32,168 nucleotides of DNA from Firmicutes bacterium UBA7523 (GCA_002479415.1 DLMZ01000046.1:780-32947), one strand, 5' to 3'. Numbered from the stretch's first letter, positions 7,691 through 16,061 are shown. Program-made: numbers and translations. Notes: generated by a model not told the origin, from the letters alone.

Positions 7691-8158
7691 TCAACTCCTT
7701 GCACACAACTTATCCAATAATTCCCGGCAGCGCTCTTCCCCTGAAAAAAAAGTAATTTCCCGCATATTTTCTTCCTGCCCGCGAGCAATGCTAATACTCA
7801 TTGAAGGCGTGTCGAAAAACCCTTGAAACTTCTCTGCCCATTCTACGAGCGTTACCCCTTCATCATCCAAGCATTCTTCTATGCCAATATCCAGCAATTC
7901 CTCTTCACTTTCAATGCGATATAAATCAAAGTGATAAAAAGGCAAGCGTCCTGAATGCGCAAGTAAAATGGTAAATGTGGGGCTTTGTACCGGACTCGTT
8001 ACCCCAAGACCCCGAGCTACTCCTCTGGCAAAAGCAGTCTTACCGGCTCCCAAGTCACCGTCAAGAAGAAGAACGGCACCAGGGAACAGCAAATCTCCAA
8101 GCCTCTTTCCCAGTGACTCCGTTTCTTGCTCAGCGTTAGTTGTAAAAATATAGTCCAC
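7691..8158 (-). CDS. tsaE: TsaE, ATPase of the t6A modification complex
   Basis: 155-residue P-loop ATPase that drives the TsaBD catalytic cycle. The Walker A loop is GDLGAGKT (34-41), followed by 'SPTFTILLAH' and 'FYHFDLYRI' and the C-terminal 'VTLVEWAEKF' block, all typical. Length is standard. The start is GTG with GGGGGAG six bases upstream. It begins 12 bases after thiL and its end overlaps the ribosome site of tsaB, so the operon is tightly packed. Confidence 0.95.
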   Translation of the reverse strand: MDYIFTTNAEQETESLGKRLGDLLFPGAVLLLDGDLGAGKTAFARGVARGLGVTSPVQSPTFTILLAHSGRLPFYHFDLYRIESEEELLDIGIEECLDDEGVTLVEWAEKFQGFFDTPSMSISIARGQEENMREITFFSGEERCRELLDKLCARS

Positions 8159-8170
8159 AGGAAGCTCCCC

Positions 8171-9175
8171 CTAAAAATGACGAAATCCTTTAAAAGATAG
8201 TGATTCCCTTTTTCCGTCCATATTAACCATAACTATACCGCCGGATGCAGTCATTTCCCCCAGTAGGCAAAGTGGCTGTCCAAAACGGGTTAGGTAATCA
8301 TCAGACAAACACTGAAAACCCTCCGGCTTTATTGTCAGCAGCAATTCGTAATCCTCCCCGCCGGACAAAGCTAAGTCCAGAGGATTTTCCCCTTTTTCTT
8401 GTGCAATACAAACAGCCGCAGGATGAACGGGAATCTGATTTTCACGCAGAAGCACACCGCAGGCGCTTTGCTCACATATTTCCGTAACATCTTTTAGCAA
8501 GCCGTCAGATAAATCCATAGCAGCAGTAACCAAGCCGGAAGCAGAAAGGAATGCTGCTTCATCCAGTCGCGGAACAGGCCTAACATGTGCTTGGAGCGCC
8601 TGTCTGCGCATTTCTTCGTCACAGCAAATATTTTCTGTCAGCAAAAACAGTCCGGCAGCCGAAGCCCCCAGCGGACCGGTGGTACAAAGCAAATCTCCGG
8701 GGGAAGCACCGCTGCGAAGAAAAAGCTCGTCCTGATTAGCCTCACCCTGAACTGTTACACTAATAACAAGGGGCCCAGGCGTGCCAACTGTATCTCCACC
8801 GCAAATTACTGCACCGTACCTGTCGGCCAATTGCACCATGCCGCGGTAAAGCTCCAAGACATATTCTAAATCTATATCTTTAGGCAACGCCAACGCAACA
8901 AAAATATACCTGGGCTTTGCTGCCATGGCTGCAATATCACTAAAGTTAACAGCCAGCGACTTGTACCCCAAATCCGCAGGAGCAGCCATGTTGCGTATAA
9001 AATGGATGCCTTCAACCAGCATGTCTTTAGTAGTAACAAGCACATTCCCCTGGGCAACACTATTAACTGCCGCATCATCACCAATGCCTAAAAACCCGGC
9101 AGGTAAAGCGGCCGGGGCAACAATTTCTGCAATTTTTTTAATAAGCTGTTTTTCACCTATTTCCTTGATTTTCAT
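8171..9175 (-). CDS. thiL: Thiamine-monophosphate kinase ThiL
   Basis: 334-residue ATP-dependent kinase converting thiamine monophosphate to the cofactor thiamine diphosphate. Seen are the N-terminal 'GIGDDAAV' metal site (about 31-38), 'VTTKDMLVEGIHF', 'ICGGDTVGTPGPLVISVTV', 'DLSDGLLKD' and 'LSGGEDYELL', the standard PurM/ThiL-fold order. ATG is preceded by AGGTGAT about six bases upstream. It heads the operon that continues with tsaE, tsaB, rimI and tsaD, a linkage often seen in Gram-positive bacteria. No TPP aptamer precedes it, in contrast to the thiM operon further along. Confidence 0.95.
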   Translation of the reverse strand: MKIKEIGEKQLIKKIAEIVAPAALPAGFLGIGDDAAVNSVAQGNVLVTTKDMLVEGIHFIRNMAAPADLGYKSLAVNFSDIAAMAAKPRYIFVALALPKDIDLEYVLELYRGMVQLADRYGAVICGGDTVGTPGPLVISVTVQGEANQDELFLRSGASPGDLLCTTGPLGASAAGLFLLTENICCDEEMRRQALQAHVRPVPRLDEAAFLSASGLVTAAMDLSDGLLKDVTEICEQSACGVLLRENQIPVHPAAVCIAQEKGENPLDLALSGGEDYELLLTIKPEGFQCLSDDYLTRFGQPLCLLGEMTASGGIVMVNMDGKRESLSFKGFRHF

Positions 9176-9195
9176 CGCTAATCACCTATTTCCTG

Positions 9196-9224
9196 ATTAT
9201 ATCCTTAAATCTATTAAAAAACAA
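9196..9224 (-). promoter_or_regulatory. Candidate promoter for the thiL-tsaEB-rimI-tsaD operon
   Basis: Minus strand: perfect TATAAT (9196-9201) with TTGTTT (9219-9224) 17 bases upstream. It is divergent from the PRC-barrel promoter 35 bases away, so both share one 149-base control region. Confidence 0.5.
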
Positions 9225-9258
9225 CAGTTCTGCTCCATATGAGGCTATACATAGCAAT

Positions 9259-9287
9259 TTGCCTGCAAGTAAATATTAGGTTATAAT
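9259..9287 (+). promoter_or_regulatory. Candidate promoter for the PRC-barrel gene
   Basis: TTGCCT (9259-9264), 17-base spacer, perfect TATAAT (9282-9287). It places the transcript start about 30 bases before the preferred ATG at 9325, which argues against the longer reading from 9286 because that would begin inside the -10 box. Confidence 0.6.
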
Positions 9288-9324
9288 GGCATTAAATATC
9301 ATTGAAGTTTGGAGAGGTGAAAAT

Positions 9325-10479
9325 ATGAAGAAATCAAGAGATGTTGTAGGCTTATCGGTAATTGAATTAGACGAAGGCAAATCACTGGGTAAGGTACATA
9401 GCTTGGTTTTCAATCCCGCCAGCCGCGTTGTAGAAGCCCTGGAAGTGGGAGAAAAATCTCTCTTAAAGTCTAAAACTGAGCTGATTCCTATCAGTCAAGT
9501 CCGCAGCTTCGGCAATGACGCAATCACTCTGCAGAATTATGAAAGTATCCTGGAAGGAGAAAAAACTGCGGAAGCGTCAGAAAGCAAAAGGCTGATTGGT
9601 AGCCGCGTAATTTCTGCGGATGGAACTATGGTTGGCACAGTAGACGATTTTACTTTTGCAAAAGAAAACGGCGCAATTATTGAGCTATATATATCTCCGG
9701 AAAAAGCAAAAGGCCATTTGCTGATTCCAATTAACTCCGTTAACAGCTTTGGTCGTGACTTTATTGTCGTTGATGAAAATTACCATGCTGACGCTAAAGA
9801 AATAGAAGCGCCCAGCGTAGAGAAAGCAACACGGCAGCTTGTTCACTCCTTGGAAGTAAGAGCTATTGAATATGCGCTGAACAGGGAAGCAGGGCAAGAC
9901 GTCTTCGATGACAACGGTCAAGCAATTATACGCAAGGGAGAAGTAGTAACCAGCGATACCATCGACCTGGCCAGACAAAAAAACAGGCTCACTCAGCTTC
10001 TAATAGCCGCCGGCACCGGAGAGCTACTGGATGGAATAGACTTTACCAAAGAAAAACTAGACAGCGGCAGCCGTAAACTCATAGAAACCTGGCAGTCCCT
10101 ACGCGACCGCTCTCAAGAGTGGCTGACAAAAAAACTTGATGATGACCGTCTCAGCCCTACCGGAGAATTACGCGACCTCTGGGTTCAGCTGCAGGGCAAA
10201 CTTGCCCAAGGCAGCCGGGAGTTGGAGGAATCCACTAAAGAAAAGATCCGAAATTACGTGCTGGACAAAACGCTGGCACATCCTGTCTATGACAAAGAAG
10301 GGATACTCCTTGCCGACAAGGACGAAACGGTAACCCTCGACATATCCGAACGCGCAGAACAATCAGGCCGCCTGCCCCAGCTTTTCCTAGCTACCGCAGC
10401 CAACGATGTTCAATTGGCTCTCGACCCAATTAAAAAGCAAATCAAAGACGTATTGAACGAATGGGATAAAAAAGAGTAA
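9325..10479 (+). CDS. Protein with two PRC-barrel domains and a duplicated C-terminal motif
   Basis: 384 residues, no signal peptide or membrane segment, so cytoplasmic. Two PRC-barrel-like domains are recognisable: about residues 4-75 ('VVGLSVIELDEGKSLGKV') and about 88-155 ('LIGSRVISADGTMVGTVDDF'); the barrel occurs in RimM and in sporulation and photosynthesis proteins as a binding module. The rest contains two related blocks of about 50 residues, near 183-233 ('GQAIIRKGEVVT', 'RLTQLLIAA') and 310-360 ('GILLADKDETVT', 'RLPQLFLAT'), joined by a charged helical linker. ATG 9325 is chosen for its GGAGAGG site. Role unknown; I would call it a PRC-barrel domain protein only. Confidence 0.85.
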   Translation: MKKSRDVVGLSVIELDEGKSLGKVHSLVFNPASRVVEALEVGEKSLLKSKTELIPISQVRSFGNDAITLQNYESILEGEKTAEASESKRLIGSRVISADGTMVGTVDDFTFAKENGAIIELYISPEKAKGHLLIPINSVNSFGRDFIVVDENYHADAKEIEAPSVEKATRQLVHSLEVRAIEYALNREAGQDVFDDNGQAIIRKGEVVTSDTIDLARQKNRLTQLLIAAGTGELLDGIDFTKEKLDSGSRKLIETWQSLRDRSQEWLTKKLDDDRLSPTGELRDLWVQLQGKLAQGSRELEESTKEKIRNYVLDKTLAHPVYDKEGILLADKDETVTLDISERAEQSGRLPQLFLATAANDVQLALDPIKKQIKDVLNEWDKKE

Positions 10480-10574
10480 GGATGCAGTGCGAGAAACAAG
10501 CAGCCCCAGCACCGCAGGCGTATGTACTATACGTCGAGGATGTTGGAGGTATGCAGTGACGAAGCAATGCGCCT
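10478..10574 (+). repeat. Structured dispersed repeat, copy B
   Basis: The first 65 bases (10478-10542) are identical to copy C 123 bases on; 13 bases then differ (10543-10555), and GTGACGAAGCAATGCGCCT is again identical. The block order matches copy A at 1744-1815. The left arm GCAGCCCCAGCA pairs imperfectly with the variable segment (A-T, C-G, G-T pairs kept). The copy starts two bases before the PRC-barrel stop codon ends. Confidence 0.8.
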
Positions 10575-10587
10575 CCGCCCCCCTGTC

Positions 10588-10711
10588 CAGGCCGCCCAAA
10601 AAGGATGCAGTGCGAGAAACAAGCAGCCCCAGCACCGCAGGCGTATGTACTATACGTCGAGGATGCTGGGGCTGCGCCGTGACGAAGCAATGCGCCTTTT
10701 TGGGCGGCCTG
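10588..10711 (+). repeat. Structured dispersed repeat, copy C, bounded by a 17-base inverted repeat
   Basis: Copy C proper is 10601-10697. Its arms GCAGCCCCAGCA and TGCTGGGGCTGC pair perfectly over 12 bases, enclosing AGGCGTAT and ATACG; the 3' ATGCGCCT can pair back to AGGCGTAT, making a pseudoknot. A perfect 17-base inverted repeat (10588-10604 with 10695-10711, CAGGCCGCCCAAAAAGG) bounds the unit and contains an A5/T5 run, so it can act as a terminator in either direction. The right arm ends directly against the thiC stop codon. The 232-base gap between the PRC-barrel gene and thiC is filled by copies B and C. Confidence 0.8.
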
Positions 10712-12010
10712 CTAGCAGGTTTCCGGCTCGCCTCCTAGAGCCTCCCCCACAACCTTCATAGCACAAAACTCTCCGCACATGGAACATTCCTTCCTGTGAC
10801 CGGGGTTCTTTTTTTCTCGGACTGCCGCCGCATGGGCCGGATCCAGGGAAAGGGCAATCTGTCCTTCCCAATCCAACGCTTTGCGTGCTTTGGCCATAGC
10901 TAAATCCCACTGGGCTGCGCCGGGGATTCCTTTGGCAATATCGGCTGCATGGGCGGCAATGCGGGAAGCCATAATCCCCTCACGAACATCTTTGGAATCG
11001 GGAAGCCCCAAATGTTCTGCAGGTGTTACATAGCAAAGAAAATCTGCTCCTGCCCAAGCAGCTAACGCACCGCCGATGGCTGCGGTAATATGGTCATAGC
11101 CGGGAGCCACATCGGTAACCAGCGGCCCTAATACATAGAATGGCGCTCCCTTGCATATGGATTTTTGCAACTCCACATTAGCCTGTATCTGATGGAGAGG
11201 CACATGGCCGGGACCTTCTATCATTACCTGAACTCCACGGGCTCTGGCTCTGTCAGCAAGCTCGCCTAAAATCAGCAATTCCTGAACCTGCAGTCCATCG
11301 GTGGCATCTGCCAAACAACCGGGACGAAGTCCATCACCTAAGCTAAGCGTCACATCATAGCGCTCGGCAATATCCAATAATTCATCATAGCGCTCATATA
11401 GTGGGTTTTCTAAATCATGATGTAGCATCCAGCCTGCGAGAAAGGCCCCGCCGCGGCTAACGATATCGGCTACACGACGCTGACGGCGCAGCATCTCCAC
11501 TACCTGACGGGTTACACCGCAGTGAACAGTAATGAAGTCCACCCCGTCTTTAGCCTGTTCTTCAATTACGCCAAACAAGTCGTCAGCCGTCATCTTAACC
11601 ATGGCACCGTAACGGACATTTGCTTCAGCGGTTGCCTGATAAACAGGAACCGTCCCCACTGGCAAAGGCGATGCAGCCAGCATTTTGCGGCGAATCCTGC
11701 TAATTTCCGGCCCGGTAGAAAGATCCATCACAGCATCGGCGCCGGCAGAAATAACCTCCTGCAGTTTTTGAAGCTCAGCGGCTTCGTCGGGAAAATCAGT
11801 TGATGTGCCGATATTGGCATTAATCTTTGTTTTCAGACCCCGCCCGATAGCACACGGCTCGAGAGATTTATGGTTAATATTGGCCGGGACAACAATTGTC
11901 CCGTCAGCCAGTCCTGCACGAATAATTTCCACAGGGACTTTTTCAATTTCCGCAACCCGTTTCATTTCCGGGGTAATAACTCCCTGCCTTGCTTTAATCA
12001 TTTGTGTCAT
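10712..12010 (-). CDS. thiC: Phosphomethylpyrimidine synthase ThiC
   Basis: 432-residue radical SAM enzyme of the non-canonical type that rearranges aminoimidazole ribotide into HMP phosphate, the pyrimidine half of thiamine. Start 'MTQMIKARQGVITPEM', 'INANIGTS', 'HCGVTRQVVE', 'MIEGPGHVPLHQI' and 'LGPLVTDVAPGYDHIT' are classical ThiC sequence. The cluster cysteines are at the extreme C-terminus (409, 412, 416). It is the short form, lacking the extra N-terminal domain of enterobacterial ThiC. A TTG at 12019 is in frame, but ATG 12010 has GAGAGGG ten bases upstream. It is third in the TPP-regulated operon thiM-thiW-thiC and ends at a structured repeat. Confidence 0.96.
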   Translation of the reverse strand: MTQMIKARQGVITPEMKRVAEIEKVPVEIIRAGLADGTIVVPANINHKSLEPCAIGRGLKTKINANIGTSTDFPDEAAELQKLQEVISAGADAVMDLSTGPEISRIRRKMLAASPLPVGTVPVYQATAEANVRYGAMVKMTADDLFGVIEEQAKDGVDFITVHCGVTRQVVEMLRRQRRVADIVSRGGAFLAGWMLHHDLENPLYERYDELLDIAERYDVTLSLGDGLRPGCLADATDGLQVQELLILGELADRARARGVQVMIEGPGHVPLHQIQANVELQKSICKGAPFYVLGPLVTDVAPGYDHITAAIGGALAAWAGADFLCYVTPAEHLGLPDSKDVREGIMASRIAAHAADIAKGIPGAAQWDLAMAKARKALDWEGQIALSLDPAHAAAVREKKNPGHRKECSMCGEFCAMKVVGEALGGEPETC

Positions 12011-12015
12011 ATAGT

Positions 12016-12504
12016 TCAAACCCTCTCTATTGTTTTTTTCAGCGGCAACGCAACAAGGCGCAGAATAAGCATACCAACAACAACCCCGCCAAAGCTGCTT
12101 AATGAAAAAGGCAGCACATATGTTAAAGCCAACACGTCACGACCCAGCAACAACCTAGCCACAGGCACTGATGCCAAGCCTCCCAGCAAACCCGTACCAA
12201 CTACTTCTCCCAATGCGGCTAAGCTCTCCCTGCCGCTGTGCTTGTAAAACATTCCTGCAACAAAAGCACCTATCATCCCACCTGGAAATGCCAAAGCAGT
12301 CCCTGTGCCTAAAAGATTGCGCAGTACTGCCACACAAAAGGCGACGAGAACGGCCGGTGCCGGACCGAACATCACCGCAGCCAAGACATTAATAGCATGC
12401 TGAACAGGAAAAACCTTCGCGCCGGCCATTGGGAAAGAAAAAGCTCCGGCAGCAACACCAAACGCAATTAATAAAGCAAGAGAAGTAAGTTTTTTTGTAG
12501 ACAT
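12016..12504 (-). CDS. thiW: ThiW, ECF-type thiazole transporter substrate-binding component
   Basis: 162-residue integral membrane protein, five or six hydrophobic segments, starting 'MSTKKLTSLALLIAFGVAAG'. ThiW is regarded as the S component of an energy-coupling-factor transporter for hydroxyethylthiazole, predicted from its constant linkage to thiM and TPP riboswitches. The 'FPVQHAINVLAAVMFGP' and 'LLGTGTALAFPGGMIGAF' segments fit this family. The ATG overlaps the thiM stop codon by four bases (ATGA), and thiC follows closely. The energising EcfAAT module is not in the window. Function is by family and context. Confidence 0.88.
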   Translation of the reverse strand: MSTKKLTSLALLIAFGVAAGAFSFPMAGAKVFPVQHAINVLAAVMFGPAPAVLVAFCVAVLRNLLGTGTALAFPGGMIGAFVAGMFYKHSGRESLAALGEVVGTGLLGGLASVPVARLLLGRDVLALTYVLPFSLSSFGGVVVGMLILRLVALPLKKTIERV

Positions 12505-13304
12505 CAGGAAACCACCCCTTCTTCAATTTTTTGCTGAGCGGCAACAACAGTAGGGTCAAGCCGATAAAGCTCGTCAAAAAGCCTTTCCTTAAAGGCAGCA
12601 GGGTCAACGGCTTGAGAAGCTGCCAGCTCCGCTGCCACGTTAAAGATTACTAAAGCTGCTACAGCAGCTTGCAAATAATCATCTGTCACTGCTGCCAAGC
12701 AGCCAATCAACGATGCGGACATACAACCGGTACCGACCACAGTCCCCATTAACGGATGGCCATTGGCGACTTTCACCAAACGATGCCCGTCGGTAATTAT
12801 ATCCTGCGGTCCGGTCACAACCACCACTGCTTGCTTTGCCTTGGCCAGCGCAGCTGCCAGTCCGGCAATATCCCCGGAAACAGCAAGAGATTCCACCCCT
12901 TTAATTTTCGCAGCTCCTCCTGCCAAAATAGCTGTCTCAGCAGCATTTCCTTTAATAATATCAATTTTCAACTCCGTCAGCAAACGTCTGGAGCTGGCTG
13001 TACGCAATACTGTGGCTCCGGCGCCCACCGGATCTAAAACAACCGGGACACCCAGTTCATTGGCGCGCCTACCGGCGGCAAGCATAGCTTCCACCTGCAG
13101 CGGCGTTAATGTACCGATATTCAGCACCAAGGCGCCGGCATGAGCCACCATTTCTTCCACTTCCTCCTGTGCATGAGCCATCACAGGCAAACCTCCTGCC
13201 AATAAAGTAATATTGGCGCACTCACTGGCAGTCACCATATTAGTAATATGGTGAACCAGCGGCCTTTTTTCTCTCATTTTAGCAAATAATAATGCAATAT
13301 CCAT
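12504..13304 (-). CDS. thiM: Hydroxyethylthiazole kinase ThiM
   Basis: 266-residue ATP-dependent kinase that phosphorylates 4-methyl-5-(2-hydroxyethyl)thiazole, salvaging the thiazole half of thiamine. 'PLVHHITNMVTASECAN', 'VVLDPVGAGAT', 'IIKGNAAETAILAG' and 'GTGCMSASLIG' match ribokinase-fold ThiM enzymes. The reading extends to 13358, but ATG 13304 has a perfect AGGAGGTG site. It is the first gene after the TPP riboswitch. With thiW (uptake) and thiC (pyrimidine synthesis) it supplies both halves for thiamine phosphate synthase, whose gene (thiE) is not here. Confidence 0.96.
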   Translation of the reverse strand: MDIALLFAKMREKRPLVHHITNMVTASECANITLLAGGLPVMAHAQEEVEEMVAHAGALVLNIGTLTPLQVEAMLAAGRRANELGVPVVLDPVGAGATVLRTASSRRLLTELKIDIIKGNAAETAILAGGAAKIKGVESLAVSGDIAGLAAALAKAKQAVVVVTGPQDIITDGHRLVKVANGHPLMGTVVGTGCMSASLIGCLAAVTDDYLQAAVAALVIFNVAAELAASQAVDPAAFKERLFDELYRLDPTVVAAQQKIEEGVVS

Positions 13305-13326
13305 AAAACACCTCCTAAAAATAATA

Positions 13327-13351
13327 CCGTGGACCTGTTTACAGTCCACGG
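13327..13351 (-). terminator. Riboswitch expression-platform hairpin ahead of thiM
   Basis: Transcribed on the minus strand: CCGTGGAC and GTCCACGG form an eight-pair stem with a nine-base loop, followed by a U-rich TATTATTTTT and immediately by the thiM AGGAGG. GGACC at 13379-13383, just after the aptamer, could pair with GGTCC of this stem (13331-13335) as a short antiterminator. Ligand binding would free the hairpin and stop transcription or hide the ribosome site. Confidence 0.7.
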
Positions 13352-13380
13352 CAATCATCTACTCCGACTTCCGTCTGCGG

Positions 13381-13476
13381 TCCTTCCCTACGCTGGTATT
13401 ACCCATCTCAGGTTCAAAGAGTTGGCAAGGATAGCGCCCCTGCCTCTCAGCCCGCGCTCGCGGGCACCCCTAGGCG
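13381..13476 (-). promoter_or_regulatory. TPP (THI-box) riboswitch controlling thiM-thiW-thiC
   Basis: On the minus strand the conserved blocks appear in order: GGGGTGCCCGC, CTGAGAGG, 'TTTGAACCTGA', GGTAATACCAGCGTAGGGA. The P1 helix can form between CCTA (13471-13474) and the TAGG near 13387. P3 carries a GC-rich extra hairpin (CCCGCGAGCGCGGG). Binding of thiamine diphosphate lowers expression of downstream thiamine genes in this class. Confidence 0.96.
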
Positions 13477-13497
13477 TGTTATTCTGTTGTTGCTTCC

Positions 13498-13527
13498 ATT
13501 TTAGCTATAGATATGCCTGCATGTCAA
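13498..13527 (-). promoter_or_regulatory. Promoter of the TPP-regulated thiM operon
   Basis: Minus strand: perfect TTGACA (13522-13527) and TAAAAT (13498-13503), 18-base spacer. It starts ten bases after the hisC stop codon with no terminator between, so hisC transcripts may also read into the riboswitch. Confidence 0.7.
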
Positions 13528-13536
13528 GGGAATTCA

Positions 13537-14634
13537 CTATTCTTCTGCCAAAACTCCCTCAAGGACTTCAATGAAGCGCCTGTTTTGCTCAGCAGTGCCA
13601 ATAGTAACCCTAATAACATCGGGTGCACCAAAGATATCACCGGTACGCACAATAACCCCGCGACGGAGCATTTTACTAAACACCTTTCGACAGTCTGCAT
13701 TAATCTGCACCCAAATAAAGTTCGCCTGAGTTGATATGAAAGGAAGACCAAGGCGGTTAAATTCTTTTGTCAAATATTCCTTGCCCTCTTCGTTTAAGGC
13801 ACGGCTGCGAATCACATGATCCAGGTCGTCCAATGAAGCAAGAGCAGCGCTCTGAGCCATCATATTAACATTAAAGGGCTCCTTCACCCGACTTATTAAG
13901 CTAATCAATTCCGGTCTGGCAACTCCATAGCCCACACGCAGGCCCGCCAAACCGAAGATTTTGGAGAATGTCCGCAAAACAATAACATCTTTTCCCTGAT
14001 GTACATATTCCAGTGTTTGAGGATAATCACCATCTGTTACATATTCATAGTAAGCTTCATCAAAAACAGTGATTACACCTGGGGGGATACTGGCAAGAAA
14101 TTCATCAGTCTCACGCTTGCCAACTATGGTGCCTGTGGGGTTGTTTGGATTGCATATGAATAACAGCTTTGTTTTATCTGTTACAGCATCGGCCATAGCC
14201 GCTAAATCATGCGTTAAATTTTTTGTCGGCACAACAACTGTACGCCCACCCATAATTTTTATGGCAAAGTCATATTCAGAAAAGGTGGGGTCGGCTACAA
14301 TAGCTTCCTCTCCTTCTTCAAGAAAGGCTTCAGCAATGAGCTTAATTACCTCGTCGGAACCGTTGCCCACAATTAAATTATCAGGTGTTACTCCTAAATG
14401 CTCGGAAAGAGCATTCTTCAGATAATAACAGTTTCCATCAGGATAGACCGAAACCTTATCTGCTATATCACACATTGCCTGGACAGCCTTAGGAGACGGG
14501 CCTAACGGATTTTCATTAGATGCCAGCTTAATCACGTTGCTAATACCCAGCTCCCGCTCCACTTCCTCCACCGGCTTCCCAGGCACATACGGCTTAATGG
14601 AAAGAATACACTTACGATTCAGTTCTTTACTCAT
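13537..14634 (-). CDS. hisC: Histidinol-phosphate aminotransferase (HisC family)
   Basis: 365-residue PLP-dependent class I/II aminotransferase. Seen are 'KLASNENPLGPSPKA' (about 36-50), 'YPDGNCYYLKNAL', 'GNGSDEVIKLIAEAF', 'FICNPNNPTGT', 'DEAYYEYV', and the cofactor lysine in 'LRTFSKIFGLAGLRVGYG' (about 226). All fit HisC, which transaminates histidinol phosphate in histidine synthesis; many relatives also accept aromatic amino acids. No other his gene is nearby; the gene follows a phenylacetate-CoA ligase by 12 bases, which makes an aromatic 2-oxoacid role equally possible. ATG has GGAGG six bases upstream. Confidence 0.85.
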   Translation of the reverse strand: MSKELNRKCILSIKPYVPGKPVEEVERELGISNVIKLASNENPLGPSPKAVQAMCDIADKVSVYPDGNCYYLKNALSEHLGVTPDNLIVGNGSDEVIKLIAEAFLEEGEEAIVADPTFSEYDFAIKIMGGRTVVVPTKNLTHDLAAMADAVTDKTKLLFICNPNNPTGTIVGKRETDEFLASIPPGVITVFDEAYYEYVTDGDYPQTLEYVHQGKDVIVLRTFSKIFGLAGLRVGYGVARPELISLISRVKEPFNVNMMAQSAALASLDDLDHVIRSRALNEEGKEYLTKEFNRLGLPFISTQANFIWVQINADCRKVFSKMLRRGVIVRTGDIFGAPDVIRVTIGTAEQNRRFIEVLEGVLAEE

Positions 14635-14646
14635 TTTTGGCCTCCA

Positions 14647-15945
14647 CTATATTTCTCGCTTATCAATTACCCTTTTTGCTTTCCCTTCACTCCGTGGGAT
14701 GCTTTTGGGCTCAACTAACCGGATCTTAGCGCTAATACCGAGGATACTATCAATTTGGGAATGAATCTTTCTTTCCAGCTCCTCCATACGCTTAACTTTA
14801 TCGGAGAACATCCGCTCGGATACTTCCACCTGGACTTCCAGCATATCCAAGCTTCCCTGCCGGGTTACGATTAACTGGTAGTGAGGCTCTGTTTCGCCGA
14901 TCTCCAACAGCACACTTTCAACCTGAGTGGGGAAAACGTTAACGCCGCGGACAATAATCATGTCATCGCTCCGACCGGTCACTTTTTCCATGCGAACATG
15001 AGTCCTGCCGCAGAGACAAGGCTCAACCGTCAGTGTAGTAATATCCCGCGTACGGTAGCGGATGATAGGCAGCGCTTCCTTAGTAATTGTGGTGAGGACC
15101 AGCTCACCCTTCTCCCCGTATGGTAACACCTCACCCGTCCTGGGATCGATAATTTCCGGCATAAAGTGATCCTCAAATATATGCAGACCACATTTTTCTT
15201 CGCACTCAATGGCCACACCTGGCCCAATGATTTCACTTAGGCCGTAAATATCAATGGCTGTAATCCCCAAACGTTCCTCAATCTGCTGACGCATACTCTC
15301 GGACCACGGCTCGGCGCCAAAAATACCGGCTTTAAGCTTAAAGTCTTCCTTTTTTAAGCCCATTTCTTCAATAACTTCCGCAATAAATAGAGCATAGCTG
15401 GGAGTACAGGTGAGAATATTTGTGCCAAAATCCTTCATAACCATAACTTGGCGCTGAGTATTGCCTCCAGAGATGGGAATAACGGCTGCACCGACCAACT
15501 CAGCCCCATAATGAACTCCTAACCCGCCGGTAAACAAACCGTAGCCATAGGCGTTTTGCACCACAGAGTTACGAGTCGTTCCGGCACTTACCAGTGAACG
15601 AGCCATTAACTCAGACCACGTGCCCAAATCATTACGGGTATATCCCACAACAGTAGGCTTGCCTGTAGTCCCCGAAGAAGAATGATAACGTACTATTTCA
15701 TTTTGCGGCACCGAAAATAATCCAAATGGATAATTATCTCTAAAGTCCTTTTTAACTGTAAACGGCAGTTTGGCCAAATCATCTAGAGACCTCACATCTC
15801 CCGGTTCGATTCCCTGTGACTGAAAAACCTTGCGATAATGGGGAACATTATTAAAAACCCGTTCCACCGTCTTTTTAAGCCTCCGCAGCTGCATTTCCTG
15901 CAGACGATTCCGTGACATACATTCTGCTTCCTGATTCCAATACAA
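14647..15945 (-). CDS. paaK: Phenylacetate-CoA ligase family adenylate-forming enzyme
   Basis: 432-residue acyl-CoA ligase. The P-loop 'YHSSSGTTGKPTVVGYT' (about 91-105), 'AYGYGLFTGGLG', 'IDIYGLSEIIGPGVA', 'LVLTTITKEALPIIRYRT' and the C-terminal 'GRSDDMIIVRGVNVFP' are characteristic of PaaK, which activates phenylacetate or arylacetates with ATP and CoA. The start is TTG with GGAGGG six bases upstream. It is followed by the HisC-type aminotransferase; a paired aminotransferase and arylacetate ligase would fit anaerobic aromatic amino acid use (aryl-pyruvate to aryl-acetyl-CoA), but the oxidoreductase that would complete it is not in the window. Confidence 0.9.
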   Translation of the reverse strand: MYWNQEAECMSRNRLQEMQLRRLKKTVERVFNNVPHYRKVFQSQGIEPGDVRSLDDLAKLPFTVKKDFRDNYPFGLFSVPQNEIVRYHSSSGTTGKPTVVGYTRNDLGTWSELMARSLVSAGTTRNSVVQNAYGYGLFTGGLGVHYGAELVGAAVIPISGGNTQRQVMVMKDFGTNILTCTPSYALFIAEVIEEMGLKKEDFKLKAGIFGAEPWSESMRQQIEERLGITAIDIYGLSEIIGPGVAIECEEKCGLHIFEDHFMPEIIDPRTGEVLPYGEKGELVLTTITKEALPIIRYRTRDITTLTVEPCLCGRTHVRMEKVTGRSDDMIIVRGVNVFPTQVESVLLEIGETEPHYQLIVTRQGSLDMLEVQVEVSERMFSDKVKRMEELERKIHSQIDSILGISAKIRLVEPKSIPRSEGKAKRVIDKREI

Positions 15946-16061
15946 AAATAGCCCTCCTCACCGTTTTCCATCGTACAAAGGGTTTTGTTTCGACAATAAG
16001 CCGAAAATCTCCTGCTATGCGAATAACATGAAAAAAAAAGAATAATCATTAATATGCGTCC

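Noticed and set aside
10487..10910. Several overlapping open frames on both strands around the repeats
   Set aside because: They arise from the 123-base repeat itself and the thiC antisense; translations repeat the same peptide and lack ribosome sites.
13329..13574. Plus-strand open frame across the thiM leader
   Set aside because: It is the antisense of the TPP riboswitch and of the hisC 3' end, without protein similarity.
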